A stretch of DNA of 55,943 nucleotides from Companilactobacillus halodurans (lineage in GTDB: Bacteria > Bacillota > Bacilli > Lactobacillales > Lactobacillaceae). Position 1 is the first letter of the stretch. Every line of letters starts with the position of its first letter. Below the pieces are notes generated by a model. It did no database searches. It was not told where the DNA came from and saw only the letters and a list, made by a program, of their open reading frames with translations. Shown here one piece after another: positions 17,903 through 27,429 of the stretch. The stretch spans positions 1 through 55,943 of the forward strand of contig NZ_VDFP01000017.1 of assembly GCF_009600985.1 (NCBI RefSeq), given 5' to 3'. The position numbers were made by a program, and so were the translations under genes.

Positions 17903-18739
17903 TTAGATACTATCTTGCAAAATTCTGTTTATGTGCATCATCAAATACATTCTTTCATCATCATGAACCCGATATTCATAATTACTTTTGAGCATATTTA
18001 CAATTTTATCAACGCACTTTTTTGTATTTGGATACTTTTTTTCTAATATTGGCAACATCTCATCGGCCGAATCATCTTCTGTTGTTTCTGTTTGCATGCG
18101 ATAACAAAAAAATTTCAGATGAGTTAAAAATCGACTATAACTAATGCTATCCTCATCAAAGATAATTCCAAAATGAAATTTTACAATATTTAAAATACCA
18201 TCAATGATCTCCGTCATATTCTGAACATCATTGACATCGTCACCTAATTCAGCATTAACAAAATGTAATGCAATAAAGGCTGATTCATCTGGCAAAAATG
18301 GAAGGTCAAATTCTGTTTCAAGCTTTTTTACCGCCATCTGACCAATTTTATATTCTCGAGGATAGATTCGTTTAATATCAAATAATAATTTATTCTTTAA
18401 CTTAATGCCTTTTTTATATCTAGTAACAGCACCAAATAAATGGTCTGGTAAAGTTATGTAAACAACATCACTAAAATCCTTATTTAAAGTCCTTTTAGCA
18501 TAACTAATAATCCGTTCCGAAATTTCAATATAAATAATTGGTATATTAGAAACTACCTCTTGAAATTTATTATTTAAAAATCTATTAGATAGAGTATAAA
18601 CGCTGACCTTATCTGATTTTTCTATTTGATCTCCAGGCTTTTTACCAAAAGCGATGCCCCTTCCAGTAACTACAAAACTCTCGTCTTGCTCCGTCTTACA
18701 AACGGCAGCGTTATTGTTAAGAACTTTGTATATTTTCAT
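17903..18739 (-). CDS. licT: BglG/LicT-family transcriptional antiterminator
   Basis: About 278 aa. Residues 1-57 form the CAT RNA-binding domain (MKIYKVLNNNAAV, VVTGRGIAFGKKPGD), followed by PRD1 (~65-170) and PRD2 (~172-278) with conserved histidines (DESAFIALHF, ERMYLMMHI). When phosphorylation by the EII is low, the dimer binds the RAT just downstream and allows EIIBCA and GH1 expression. ATG 18739 has SD GGAG at proper distance; TTG 18754 would overlap it. A cre-like site lies ~80 nt upstream. Confidence 0.92.
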   Translation of the reverse strand: MKIYKVLNNNAAVCKTEQDESFVVTGRGIAFGKKPGDQIEKSDKVSVYTLSNRFLNNKFQEVVSNIPIIYIEISERIISYAKRTLNKDFSDVVYITLPDHLFGAVTRYKKGIKLKNKLLFDIKRIYPREYKIGQMAVKKLETEFDLPFLPDESAFIALHFVNAELGDDVNDVQNMTEIIDGILNIVKFHFGIIFDEDSISYSRFLTHLKFFCYRMQTETTEDDSADEMLPILEKKYPNTKKCVDKIVNMLKSNYEYRVHDDERMYLMMHINRILQDSI

Positions 18740-18819
18740 AATTAGATTCTCCAAATACGCTAATTAATGATTTTTGCCTCAATCAAAGTTAAGTAACAAC
18801 ATCATTCGTATTTCAGTAT

Positions 18820-18833
18820 AGTAAACGCTTTCT
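18820..18833. promoter_or_regulatory. cre (CcpA) candidate upstream of licT
   Basis: AGTAAACGCTTTCT matches the cre consensus at 12 of 14 positions in either orientation and lies 81 nt upstream of the antiterminator start. Confidence 0.5.
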
Positions 18834-18931
18834 AAAATGTCAAATTGATTTTCTGAAAACATTTTAAGAATGTTACTAATTCCTTATATATCAACAATTT
18901 GTTAAACTAGAAGTAATACCGAGGTGATTTA

Positions 18932-20146
18932 ATGAAGGCCTTACTGAGTACTTTAAATAGATTAAATCATGTTTACGAACAACTAGACTTACTCAACTTT
19001 CGAGCTCACAAAAACCTTCCTTTGACATTCAACAAAGAGGACAGTAAAAAATTATTACCACAAAATAAACGTCTTTATTTCAGCTACTCATATCTAAATA
19101 AAGAAAAAGACCGTCTAACCAATCTCTTGCTCAACCAGGTCATTGATTTACGTGTCCCTGCGTTTATCAAAAATGAAAAAATTCATCCCCAAATGATCGA
19201 TAAGGCTTTAAAACTAAAAAATATCAACCAAGCTCCTAGCAAGCAACGTTTCAAACGGACTTCACGTAATCGAAAAATCAATAAATTGAAACAACTGATT
19301 ACTAAAATCAACAATGAAAATCTCAATCTTTGTCATGGTTACTTGAATCAGATTTATTTGATTCTCTTGATTCATAATCTCTTACCCTTACATTTAAGAG
19401 ATAAAACCTATCAACCTGAAGAACTCTTGAAAGATAGTGTTTTTCGGACTAAATTATTGCAATTCGACTATGATAGATATCTCTATCAAGAGTTCAAGCC
19501 AGAAAATTATTTGAGATTATTAGCTTACAACCGGATACATCGCATGCCAACTCACATTACATCTTATGACGCCCGCGACATTTTTCCAGAAGCACGCGAA
19601 TGTGGATTCTCTGCCACTGCGTATGTGATTTCCATTGATGATGTTAACGAATGCTATATAACCTTTCGCGGGACTGAGGCTGGTTCAGACGATAAAATCA
19701 AATCTAAAAGTAAGCGTTTTGAGCAATCTATTCTTGAAACTTATAAAGATTGGGACTATAACATTAATTCAATTTTGATTGGTAGCGATAAAAATTTTAG
19801 TCAATTAACAGTTGCAAGAGAATTCGTTCAATATATTAAAAATCTTGTTGATCCCAATACTCACATGTACGGTTTAGGACATTCTTTAGGTGGTCATTTC
19901 GTTCAGACTTTGCAATTGATTGATGACTGTTTTGATGCAGGTTATACTCTAAATTCTGCTCCAGTCAATTTAAAATTGATTCAACAAGTCAAACCTGAAT
20001 TGCTTGATAAAATGACTTGGGATAAATTATTTGCTTTGACTGATGACACTAACAATCAAAAATTACTGACGCCCCAAATCAGAAAAGACATCAATCGTCT
20101 TTTGCCACATGATTATTCAGAAATCCTCAATGAAAGTTTTGAATAG
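18932..20146 (+). CDS. Lipase-like alpha/beta-hydrolase, N-terminal portion of a split gene
   Basis: 404 aa. The C-terminal half has a lipase-3-like core: YITFRGTE (oxyanion region), then nucleophile elbow GLGHSLGGH with Ser318. Residues 1-190 are basic and of unknown function. No signal peptide or TM helix, so probably cytoplasmic. SD GAGGTG. The frame stops at TAG 20144-20146, and the same frame reopens at once and continues to 20650, so the intact protein may have been about 572 aa. An acid residue and histidine of the triad are not clearly assigned and may lie past the stop. Confidence 0.65.
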   Translation: MKALLSTLNRLNHVYEQLDLLNFRAHKNLPLTFNKEDSKKLLPQNKRLYFSYSYLNKEKDRLTNLLLNQVIDLRVPAFIKNEKIHPQMIDKALKLKNINQAPSKQRFKRTSRNRKINKLKQLITKINNENLNLCHGYLNQIYLILLIHNLLPLHLRDKTYQPEELLKDSVFRTKLLQFDYDRYLYQEFKPENYLRLLAYNRIHRMPTHITSYDARDIFPEARECGFSATAYVISIDDVNECYITFRGTEAGSDDKIKSKSKRFEQSILETYKDWDYNINSILIGSDKNFSQLTVAREFVQYIKNLVDPNTHMYGLGHSLGGHFVQTLQLIDDCFDAGYTLNSAPVNLKLIQQVKPELLDKMTWDKLFALTDDTNNQKLLTPQIRKDINRLLPHDYSEILNESFE

Positions 20147-20158
20147 GATATCACCCAA

Positions 20159-20650
20159 ATGTTTTACGAGTTGCCATACACTATTTGGATTGGCAAAAAA
20201 TGGGAATACAATCTAAGTAATTGGACTTACCCATTCAAAAAACATCCTAGAGCTTATCTCAGTAGCGATGAAATCCACTCATATCAACATTTCTTCGAAC
20301 AATTGATTGCCTTTTTATCTGAATCGAACAGCAGTACTCAAGTCGCTCGTAATACGATGAGTTTTATCAGACTAAGAACTCGCCTGTTACATGAAACCAT
20401 CAACAATCCTAAAACTGCTCAATTTTTCTATGATTATTCTAATTTTTTGTATAGCTCTGGTATCTTTACTGATAAGCCACAACAAATCAGCAAAGAATTC
20501 ATCGAACAAAATAATTCCGTTCTCAGAGGATCTCTGCGTGAATGGCCGTTTCTAAGAAGTGTCAACCGCGACATGTTAAGTTTAGCGACTTATTTTCATG
20601 TCATCGACGGGGCAAAGCATTTCTTGAATCGAACCCCCACTAAATTATAA
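20159..20650 (+). CDS. Continuation of the lipase-like gene after an in-frame stop
   Basis: 163 aa in the same frame as the preceding gene, separated only by TAG and four codons. No obvious independent SD (only a weak AGGA ten bases before ATG). No domain recognised; it is rich in aromatics and has mixed charge (IWIGKKWEYNLSNWTYPF). Either the 3' part of one gene broken by a nonsense mutation (or sequencing error), or a reinitiated second polypeptide. Confidence 0.55.
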   Translation: MFYELPYTIWIGKKWEYNLSNWTYPFKKHPRAYLSSDEIHSYQHFFEQLIAFLSESNSSTQVARNTMSFIRLRTRLLHETINNPKTAQFFYDYSNFLYSSGIFTDKPQQISKEFIEQNNSVLRGSLREWPFLRSVNRDMLSLATYFHVIDGAKHFLNRTPTKL

Positions 20651-20694
20651 ATATTATAATTTTATTAAAATAATACTTGAATTTTAATTTTTCA

Positions 20695-20970
20695 GTGACT
20701 ATAATACGAAGCAACAAAACGTTGAAGAAAAAAGTAGAAATCTCAAGTATGCCTAGTGAGTCACGTCGAGTGAAAAGTGATCATCAAGAGACGTTCGAAA
20801 ATCATTTCTGAGTTCGGTGCCGATATGTAGGTTACCGTGGCAGCCACCATTATCAGGCTAGCGGATAGATTTTTTGTCCGTTAATTGAGTGGGTATTTTT
20901 GAATACTCAAAAAAGGTGGTACCGTTCTCATGGAGCCCTTTTCCTTAACTGGAAGAGGGCTCTTTTTGTT
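20695..20970 (+). promoter_or_regulatory. T-box leader, isoleucine specifier inferred
   Basis: Stem I is visible: AGAAAT (20736-20741) pairs with ATTTCT (20804-20809), and the triplet ATC at 20801-20803 followed by A fits the specifier position, reading Ile. The conserved T-box AAGGTGGTACCG is at 20913-20924. A terminator (GAGCCC...GGGCTC, then five T; ~20933-20968) follows. Uncharged tRNA-Ile would bind and permit read-through into brnQ. Confidence 0.88.
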
Positions 20971-21088
20971 TCCCAGAAATGATTCACGTTTTCTAATTTC
21001 AAAAAGAGGTGGTAAAAAATGGACTCTGATATTAGTGGCATTAATGATATAGCACAGATTAGACAAAACATTTTTTGGAGGATTACTT

Positions 21089-22486
21089 ATGAAAGAGGAT
21101 TACGATTTATCAGGAGAAAAGAAACGCAATAAAAGACTTTTGCATTTACTAGTCGTCAGTTCATTAATTTTTGGGATGTTCTTTGGGTCTGGGAACTTAA
21201 TTTTCCCGGTTCATCTAGGACAATTATCTGGTAACAACTGGCTATCAGCCGCATTTGGCTTCGCAATTTCAGGTTCGTTGTTTCCACTGCTAGCCATTCT
21301 CGCGGTCGTTGTTACGAAGAGTGATGGCTTATATGATTTGGCTCGTCCAGTTGGCAAATTTTATGCCGCATTATTTTTAGTATTGGTCCACTTGACTATC
21401 GGGCCTTTCTTTGGAACACCAAGAACCGCTGCGACGGCGTTTCAAATGGCTGTTCAACCCTTCTTGCCTAAAAAGTTTGACACCGTCTCGATGCTGCTTT
21501 TTACCGCTCTATTCTTTGGACTGGCCTATGTTTTAAGTGTTCATCAGAACCGTTTGCTGAAATATGTCGGCAAATATCTCAACACAATTTTCCTTGTCTT
21601 ATTGGCCGTTGTTTTCTTGGTCGCTTTCTTGAAACCAATGGGCGGCGTCAATCACATGCCTACTCAAGCCTATCAAACTGGTTCTACTATCAGCGGCTTG
21701 CTTGAAGGCTACAACACGATCGATGCTGTCGCTTTGTTAGCTTTAAGTGTTACTTTCGTCCATGCTGTAAAAGGCCTTGGATACAAGGATAAAGAATTGA
21801 CTGGACTAACTGCTAAAGCTGGTTCTTTAAGTATCGCCCTTGAAGTTTTAGTTTACTTCGGATTAGTTTTACTAGGTGCTTTTAGTTTAAGCAAATTGAC
21901 ACTTTCTGCTAATGGAGGCGTTGCCCTTTCACAAATCGTTAATTATTATTTCGGCAATTTTGGAGCAGCTTTCTTAGGAGTCTTGGTAACTTTAGGAGTC
22001 TTCACTACCGCCATGGGCTTAGTTGCTTCATTTGCCCAAGATTTCCACAAGTTATTCCCTAAAGTCAGCTACTTAGCATGGTTAAGAACAACTACCATCA
22101 TGTCCTTTGTCGTTGCTAATGCTGGACTTGATAACATCATCGCTTGGTCATTGCCAGTCTTAATGTTGCTTTACCCATTATCACTTGCTTTGATTCTCGT
22201 TTCTTTAACTATTCATGCAAAACCATATGCAAGCGTCGTTTATAAGATGACGATTGCTTTCACCGTTTTGCCAGCTGTCTTTGATATGTTGAACGCCTCG
22301 CCAGCTGCTGTTACTAATTTAACTTTTGTTAAAACAGCGCTTAATTTCTATCATCAATATGTACCCTTTGCCAGTTTAGGATTAGGTTGGGTCACATTGA
22401 CCTTTGCTGGATTCGTCCTCGGACTTGTCTTTGGTAAGTTAGGTGTCTTCGCCAGTGCAACCAATTCAGTCGAAAGTCGAAACTAA
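21089..22486 (+). CDS. brnQ: Branched-chain amino acid transporter BrnQ (LIVCS family)
   Basis: 465-aa membrane carrier with 12 predicted segments, importing Leu/Ile/Val with a cation. The first segment (LIFGMFFGSGNLIFPVHLGQ) and IGPFFGTPRTAATAFQM are hallmark BrnQ motifs. It is preceded by a T-box with a probable Ile codon, so it is induced when charged tRNA-Ile is scarce. SD TGGAGG. The following GNAT gene starts 2 nt after its stop. Confidence 0.93.
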   Translation: MKEDYDLSGEKKRNKRLLHLLVVSSLIFGMFFGSGNLIFPVHLGQLSGNNWLSAAFGFAISGSLFPLLAILAVVVTKSDGLYDLARPVGKFYAALFLVLVHLTIGPFFGTPRTAATAFQMAVQPFLPKKFDTVSMLLFTALFFGLAYVLSVHQNRLLKYVGKYLNTIFLVLLAVVFLVAFLKPMGGVNHMPTQAYQTGSTISGLLEGYNTIDAVALLALSVTFVHAVKGLGYKDKELTGLTAKAGSLSIALEVLVYFGLVLLGAFSLSKLTLSANGGVALSQIVNYYFGNFGAAFLGVLVTLGVFTTAMGLVASFAQDFHKLFPKVSYLAWLRTTTIMSFVVANAGLDNIIAWSLPVLMLLYPLSLALILVSLTIHAKPYASVVYKMTIAFTVLPAVFDMLNASPAAVTNLTFVKTALNFYHQYVPFASLGLGWVTLTFAGFVLGLVFGKLGVFASATNSVESRN

Positions 22487-22488
22487 CC

Positions 22489-22974
22489 ATGACTTTTAAA
22501 ATCATCAAAACTGGTAAATACTTCGACTTTCAAAAAATCAGTCAGTTGTATTATCAAACTTTTATCTACTCTTACGTCGGATTGGTACCACAAAAATATC
22601 TCAATGAAATCACACCTAAAACGTGGCACCCAAAAACCTACTGGAACAACACTTTGATAGCTTTAGATGGGGATAAAGTTGCAGGCGTCTGTTCTTACGG
22701 ACCAGCTAGACGAAGTAATTATCAAAATTTTGGCGAAATTTATACGCTTTATGTTTTGCCAAAGTATCAACATCAAGGTATTGGGCAAAAATTATTTCAA
22801 AAAGCCTTGAATATCCTGCATTCAGAGTTTTCAGAACTGTACTTAATCGTGTTAAAAAATAATTTAATTGCCCGAGCATTTTACGAAATGTTTGGCTTTG
22901 AAGAAACTCTGGATTTAATTGTTAAACGAACTAATTATGGTTTGATTCGGGAAATAGTTTATATTGAAAATTAA
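22489..22974 (+). CDS. GNAT-family N-acetyltransferase
   Basis: 161 aa with the GNAT fold: IYTLYVLPKYQHQGIGQKLF carries the acetyl-CoA-binding R/Q-x-x-G-x-G/A loop (QHQGIGQ), and LIVLKNNLIARAFYEMFGF is the typical C-terminal motif. Substrate unknown. It begins 2 nt after brnQ and has no SD of its own beyond sequence within brnQ, so translation is likely coupled and controlled by the same T-box. Confidence 0.82.
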   Translation: MTFKIIKTGKYFDFQKISQLYYQTFIYSYVGLVPQKYLNEITPKTWHPKTYWNNTLIALDGDKVAGVCSYGPARRSNYQNFGEIYTLYVLPKYQHQGIGQKLFQKALNILHSEFSELYLIVLKNNLIARAFYEMFGFEETLDLIVKRTNYGLIREIVYIEN

Positions 22975-22990
22975 AATTGAATAGTCAAAA

Positions 22991-23029
22991 AAATACTCCC
23001 TACATCATCAAATGATGTAAGGAGTATTT
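22991..23029. terminator. Bidirectional terminator between GNAT gene and pgi
   Basis: 16-bp stem with one mismatch (AAATACTCC, TACATCA and complements), A-rich on the left and T-rich on the right. It serves the convergent genes on both sides. Confidence 0.85.
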
Positions 23030-23040
23030 GTATTTTTAAA

Positions 23041-24381
23041 TTAAAGTCTCTTATTTAATTCTTCACCAAGTTCTTCATACCCAGGACGACCTAGCAATCC
23101 GAACATGTTCTTCTTATAAGCTTCAACACCTGGTTGGTTGAATGGGTTGATACCATTCAAGTAACCTGAAATACCAACAGCAATTTCGAAGAAGTACATC
23201 AAGTATCCTAAGCTAAATGCGTTTTGTTCTGGGATGTGTACTGTCATAACAGGAACACCACCGTCAGTATGTGCAAGTACAACACCTTCGTAAGCTTTCT
23301 TGTTTACAAAGTCCATTGACTTGTTTTCCAAGTATTCCAAACCATCAAGGTTACCCTTTTCGGCAGGAATCTTAACGTCATGTCTTGGCTTGTCGATTAG
23401 GACAACTGTTTCCATCAAGTTACGACGTCCTTCTTGGATATATTGACCTAATGAGTGCAAATCAGTTGAGAAGTTAGCTGATGATGGGTAGATACCTTTT
23501 TGATCTTTACCTTCAGATTCACCCATCAATTGCTTCCACCATTCGCCAAAGTATTGAACGTTTGGTTCGTAGTTTTCAAGCAATTCTGTTGTGTAACCTT
23601 TGCGGTATAAGATATTTCTCAATGCAGCATACTTGTATGCGTCATTCTTTGTAAGGTCAGCTGAACTGTAATCTTCACGAGATTGTGCAGCACCTTCCAT
23701 CAATTTGTCGATATCGATACCGGCAACAGCGATTGGCAATAGACCAACAGCAGTGAGAACTGAGAAACGACCACCAATGTCATCAGGAACAACGAATTCT
23801 TCGTAACCTTCGGCATCGGCTTCACTCTTCAAAGCACCCTTAGCACGGTCAGTAGTAGCGTAAATACGTTCCTTTGCGCCTTCTGCACCATACTTTTCAA
23901 TCAACTTAGCCTTCAAAATTCTGAAAGCAATTGAAGGTTCTGTTGTTGTACCAGATTTTGAAATAACGTTAATACTGAAGTCACGATCACCGATAACTTC
24001 AATAAGGTCGGCTAAGTAATTTGGAGAAATTGAGTTACCACAGAAGTAAACTTCTGGAACATCCTTATCATTCTTAACGTTGTAGAATGATGAGCTCAAG
24101 AAGTCAATTGCAGCACGTGCACCCAAGTATGAACCACCGATACCAATTCCGACAAAGACTTCTGAGTCAGATTGGATCTTTTTAGCAGCTTTCTTGATAC
24201 GGCCGAATTCATCTTTGTCGTAATCAACAGGCAAGTCGATGAAACCACGGAAATCAGCACCGGCACCAGTACCCTTACGTAGTTCTTCGTCAGCAGCAGT
24301 AACTAGTGCTTGCATTTCGCCAACTTCGTTTTCATGAACGAACTTGCTTAACTTTGAATCATCAAATTTAATTTGTGTCAT
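23041..24381 (-). CDS. pgi: Glucose-6-phosphate isomerase
   Basis: 446 aa; interconverts glucose-6-phosphate and fructose-6-phosphate in the cytosol. Family motifs: [19 protein letters not shown], the phosphate-binding [17 protein letters not shown], and [16 protein letters not shown] near the C-terminus. Length is that of Gram-positive Pgi. Single gene with SD GGAGG. It feeds glucose-6-phosphate from the PTS operons nearby into glycolysis or the phosphoketolase route. Confidence 0.97.
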   Translation of the reverse strand: MTQIKFDDSKLSKFVHENEVGEMQALVTAADEELRKGTGAGADFRGFIDLPVDYDKDEFGRIKKAAKKIQSDSEVFVGIGIGGSYLGARAAIDFLSSSFYNVKNDKDVPEVYFCGNSISPNYLADLIEVIGDRDFSINVISKSGTTTEPSIAFRILKAKLIEKYGAEGAKERIYATTDRAKGALKSEADAEGYEEFVVPDDIGGRFSVLTAVGLLPIAVAGIDIDKLMEGAAQSREDYSSADLTKNDAYKYAALRNILYRKGYTTELLENYEPNVQYFGEWWKQLMGESEGKDQKGIYPSSANFSTDLHSLGQYIQEGRRNLMETVVLIDKPRHDVKIPAEKGNLDGLEYLENKSMDFVNKKAYEGVVLAHTDGGVPVMTVHIPEQNAFSLGYLMYFFEIAVGISGYLNGINPFNQPGVEAYKKNMFGLLGRPGYEELGEELNKRL

Positions 24382-24436
24382 TTTCTCTCCTCCATATACA
24401 TCATCAAAACTAGATTAATCATTTTCACAGAAAATT

Positions 24437-25066
24437 TCAAATTTTTATCGACTTTTTTATCCATTTTCCAATAAAAAACAACAAATATCCTACCATTGCG
24501 CCAATTGTATTAAATATAACGTCATCAATATCGGTGACTCCAGTATTCAAAACAAATTGCATCGTTTCAATAGAAATCGAAATCAAAGCACCGATTACGA
24601 CTACATCAAAGAATTTCAGATGTTTTTTGCTTAATGCTGGAATAAAGAAGCCCATTGGTACGAACCACATAATATTACCATACAAATTATAAATAAAGTC
24701 GACCAATGATTTAGCATCGGCTAATTTAAATGTTTCTATCAGCGGAACGATATTTATTTCAGACAGTGGACGATGCCAATAAAACTTGAACTGCCAAATG
24801 AAATAGCCTTCTCGAAAGACTGTCAAAGCAAAAAGTAGGAAAACGTAGAATACAAACAAATCTAGCCAAAATTCATACCAAAAAGTTGTATCCTTCTTTT
24901 TCATTTTAATCCATATAAACCTTAAAACAATGAAGAATAAGGTATACAGTATTGCTTTATCCACAGCGTAAAAAGAAAGCCGAATCAATGGAAAATGATT
25001 AATCCTCATCGCATACATTTTATAAATGTAATCATAAAGCGGTCCTAAAAATATCATTTTACTCAT
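24437..25066 (-). CDS. VanZ-like membrane protein
   Basis: 209 aa with five predicted membrane segments. The second half (NIVPLIETFKLADAKSL, NIMWFVPMGFFIPAL, SISIETMQFVLNTGVTDIDDVIFNTIGAMVGYLLF) is the VanZ domain. VanZ confers low-level teicoplanin resistance in VanA enterococci, but most chromosomal homologues have no known role. No van genes are near. Two ATGs (25066, 25057) could serve as start. Confidence 0.85.
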   Translation of the reverse strand: MSKMIFLGPLYDYIYKMYAMRINHFPLIRLSFYAVDKAILYTLFFIVLRFIWIKMKKKDTTFWYEFWLDLFVFYVFLLFALTVFREGYFIWQFKFYWHRPLSEINIVPLIETFKLADAKSLVDFIYNLYGNIMWFVPMGFFIPALSKKHLKFFDVVVIGALISISIETMQFVLNTGVTDIDDVIFNTIGAMVGYLLFFIGKWIKKSIKI

Positions 25067-25170
25067 TCTTTCCCACTTTTTACCTATAACGTATTATACT
25101 AACTATTAAGTAATTTATTTAGCCTTTAAATAGATTTATTTAAATAATTTTTACAAGCAAGGAATTCTCA

Positions 25171-27321
25171 ATGAATAAATTAAAACATCTTCTGAGCAAG
25201 CGATTGGGCTTTATGAGCTTTTTAATCGCTTTACTCTGGGTCAAAACCGTCATTGCCTACTATGTAGACTTTTCATTAGGCGCTTCGGACCCGTTACAAC
25301 ATCTAATTCTAATTATCAATCCAATTGCAACTACACTTATTTTGTTGAGTATAGCGTTATACATCAACCGTCCCAAACTCTCATATATCATTATGGGAAT
25401 AATCTATGTACTTGAGTCAGCATTGTTATACGGCAATATTCTTTATTATCGTGAATTCAGTGATTTTCTCTCTTTCAACACGATTGCTGGTGCTTCTAAA
25501 GTTTCTAAAGGCCTTGGTAACAGTGCGGCAAATCTTATCCAAACACACGATTTTATTTATGGATTGGATTTCATTATTATCGCAATATTGTTACTAACCC
25601 ATTATATCAAACTTGACCAAAGACCAATGAAGAAATTGACCGCAATTGCAACAACTTTTTTAGGAATTTTTCTTTTCTCATTTAATTTAATGATTGCTGA
25701 AGGTAACCGCCCTCAATTATTGGGTCGGACCTTTGATCGTGCCTACATCGTTAAGTATTTAGGACTGAATACTTTTTTGGCTTATGATTCAATCAAGACT
25801 GTTCAAAATAACCAAGTTCGTTCTGAAGCGGTCGGAACAGATATGGATGATGTCCTCGCCTATCTCAATCAAAATTATGCTAAACCAAATCCGAAGTATT
25901 TTGGTAAAGCTAAGGGCAAAAACATTATCATCATCCATTTGGAAAGTTTCCAACAATTCCTAATCAACGATAAGGTCAACGGCCAAGAGGTTACGCCCTT
26001 TTTAAATAGCTTATACAACGACAAAAACACAATGTCCTTTGATAATTTCTATCATGAAGTCGGCCAAGGTAAAACTAGTGATGCCGAGAATATGCTAGAA
26101 ACTGGACTTTTTGGTTTACCTGAAGGATCTTTCTTCTCAAAACTAGGTAGCGACAATACTTTCCAAGCTGCTCCTGCTATTTTAGGTCAAAAAGAAGGCT
26201 ACACTAGTGCTGTCTTCCATGGAAACGTCGGTAGTTTCTGGAACCGTGACAACGTTTATAAGAACATGGGTTATGACTACTTTTTCGATTCGAAATACTT
26301 TAATAAGACGAGTGATTCCAGTCTTGAATATGGTATGAAAGATAAATTGATGCTTTCAGAAAGTGCCAAGTATTTGGAACAATTGCAGCAACCGTTCTAT
26401 GCTAAATTTATCACTGTCACAAATCACTATCCTTTCCAATTGCCGGATGAAGATAATGATGGTTTCGTGCCACCAAACACTGATAACAGCGCCGTTAACA
26501 ATTATTTCTTAACGGCTCACTACTTGGATAACGCCTTAAAAGAATTCTTCAATTACCTTAAATCAAGTGGAATCTATGATAATTCCATGATTGTCCTTTA
26601 TGGTGACCATTACGGATTATCTGACAGTCAAAACACTGATTTGGCACCAGTTCTAGGCGTTAATGACAATGACTGGACTGATTTCAATGATTCTCAAATG
26701 CAAAAGGTGCCTTTCATGATTCATATGAAAGGACTAAAGGGTGGCATCAACCACGAATATGGTGGAGAAATCGATGTTTTGCCAACAATTTTACATTTAG
26801 CTGGTATCAATACGAAACAATATGTTCAATTAGGAACTGATCTCTTATCAAAGCAGCATAAACAACTTGTTGCCTTTAGAAATAAAAACTTCATTACGCC
26901 AAATTACACTGTCTTAAAAGATAGCGATGGCAATCCAGAAGTTTACAAGAATAAGACTGGCGAATTGGTAGATCTTGACAAAAATCCAACTTTGAAGAAG
27001 AAAGTTGCTAAATGGCAGAATAAGGTCGATAAGGAATTGAACTTATCTGACACCATCAACAATAAGAATCTCTTGCGTTTCTATACGCCAACTGGTTTTA
27101 CGCCAATTGATCCAAAAGATTATGGTTATCAAAATGAAATTCAAAAATTAGTTCGAGAAAGAAACAGTCTCGGTTTGAAGTCAACTAGCGTCTACTCGCA
27201 AAATAACAATAAAACAACCACTAACCTCTATAATACTGATGCCCCTGAATTAAATGGCGACAGAACTTATATTGATAGCTGGTCCAGTATTTTAAAAGAT
27301 GACAATGACAATACTAAATAG
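25171..27321 (+). CDS. ltaS: Lipoteichoic acid synthase-type sulfatase (paralogue 1)
   Basis: 716 aa. Five N-terminal membrane helices (to ~residue 175) precede an extracellular sulfatase-fold domain. Catalytic residues of LtaS are present: Glu258 (HLESFQQ), nucleophile Thr302 (GQGKTSDAEN), and metal ligands Asp/His in LYGDHYGL. LtaS polymerises glycerol-phosphate from phosphatidylglycerol onto a glycolipid anchor on the outer membrane face. A second copy follows directly, so this could be a synthase, a primase (LtaP-like) or a stress copy. A C-terminal tail past the catalytic domain is rich in Asn/Thr. Confidence 0.88.
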   Translation: MNKLKHLLSKRLGFMSFLIALLWVKTVIAYYVDFSLGASDPLQHLILIINPIATTLILLSIALYINRPKLSYIIMGIIYVLESALLYGNILYYREFSDFLSFNTIAGASKVSKGLGNSAANLIQTHDFIYGLDFIIIAILLLTHYIKLDQRPMKKLTAIATTFLGIFLFSFNLMIAEGNRPQLLGRTFDRAYIVKYLGLNTFLAYDSIKTVQNNQVRSEAVGTDMDDVLAYLNQNYAKPNPKYFGKAKGKNIIIIHLESFQQFLINDKVNGQEVTPFLNSLYNDKNTMSFDNFYHEVGQGKTSDAENMLETGLFGLPEGSFFSKLGSDNTFQAAPAILGQKEGYTSAVFHGNVGSFWNRDNVYKNMGYDYFFDSKYFNKTSDSSLEYGMKDKLMLSESAKYLEQLQQPFYAKFITVTNHYPFQLPDEDNDGFVPPNTDNSAVNNYFLTAHYLDNALKEFFNYLKSSGIYDNSMIVLYGDHYGLSDSQNTDLAPVLGVNDNDWTDFNDSQMQKVPFMIHMKGLKGGINHEYGGEIDVLPTILHLAGINTKQYVQLGTDLLSKQHKQLVAFRNKNFITPNYTVLKDSDGNPEVYKNKTGELVDLDKNPTLKKKVAKWQNKVDKELNLSDTINNKNLLRFYTPTGFTPIDPKDYGYQNEIQKLVRERNSLGLKSTSVYSQNNNKTTTNLYNTDAPELNGDRTYIDSWSSILKDDNDNTK

Positions 27322-27348
27322 ACTGTTCAAAATTCAATAAGATGCAAG

Positions 27349-27373
27349 AAGTCGGTTTAAGCCGACTTTTTTT
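27349..27373 (+). terminator. Terminator between the two ltaS paralogues
   Basis: Perfect palindromic stem AAGTCGGTTTAAGCCGACTT followed by a T-run. It implies that the paralogues can be transcribed separately. Confidence 0.88.
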
Positions 27374-27429
27374 ATTTTATTAAATAACGTATTATTAGGC
27401 TATGAACTAATCTAGTTATGAGGAATACA

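Noticed and set aside
20881..21066. 61-codon minus-strand reading frame
   Set aside because: It covers the T-box antiterminator/terminator and leader of brnQ and is explained by that RNA structure.
24437..25066. Vancomycin/teicoplanin resistance determinant
   Set aside because: A VanZ-like protein alone, without vanHAX or regulators, is common in Firmicutes and does not show glycopeptide resistance.
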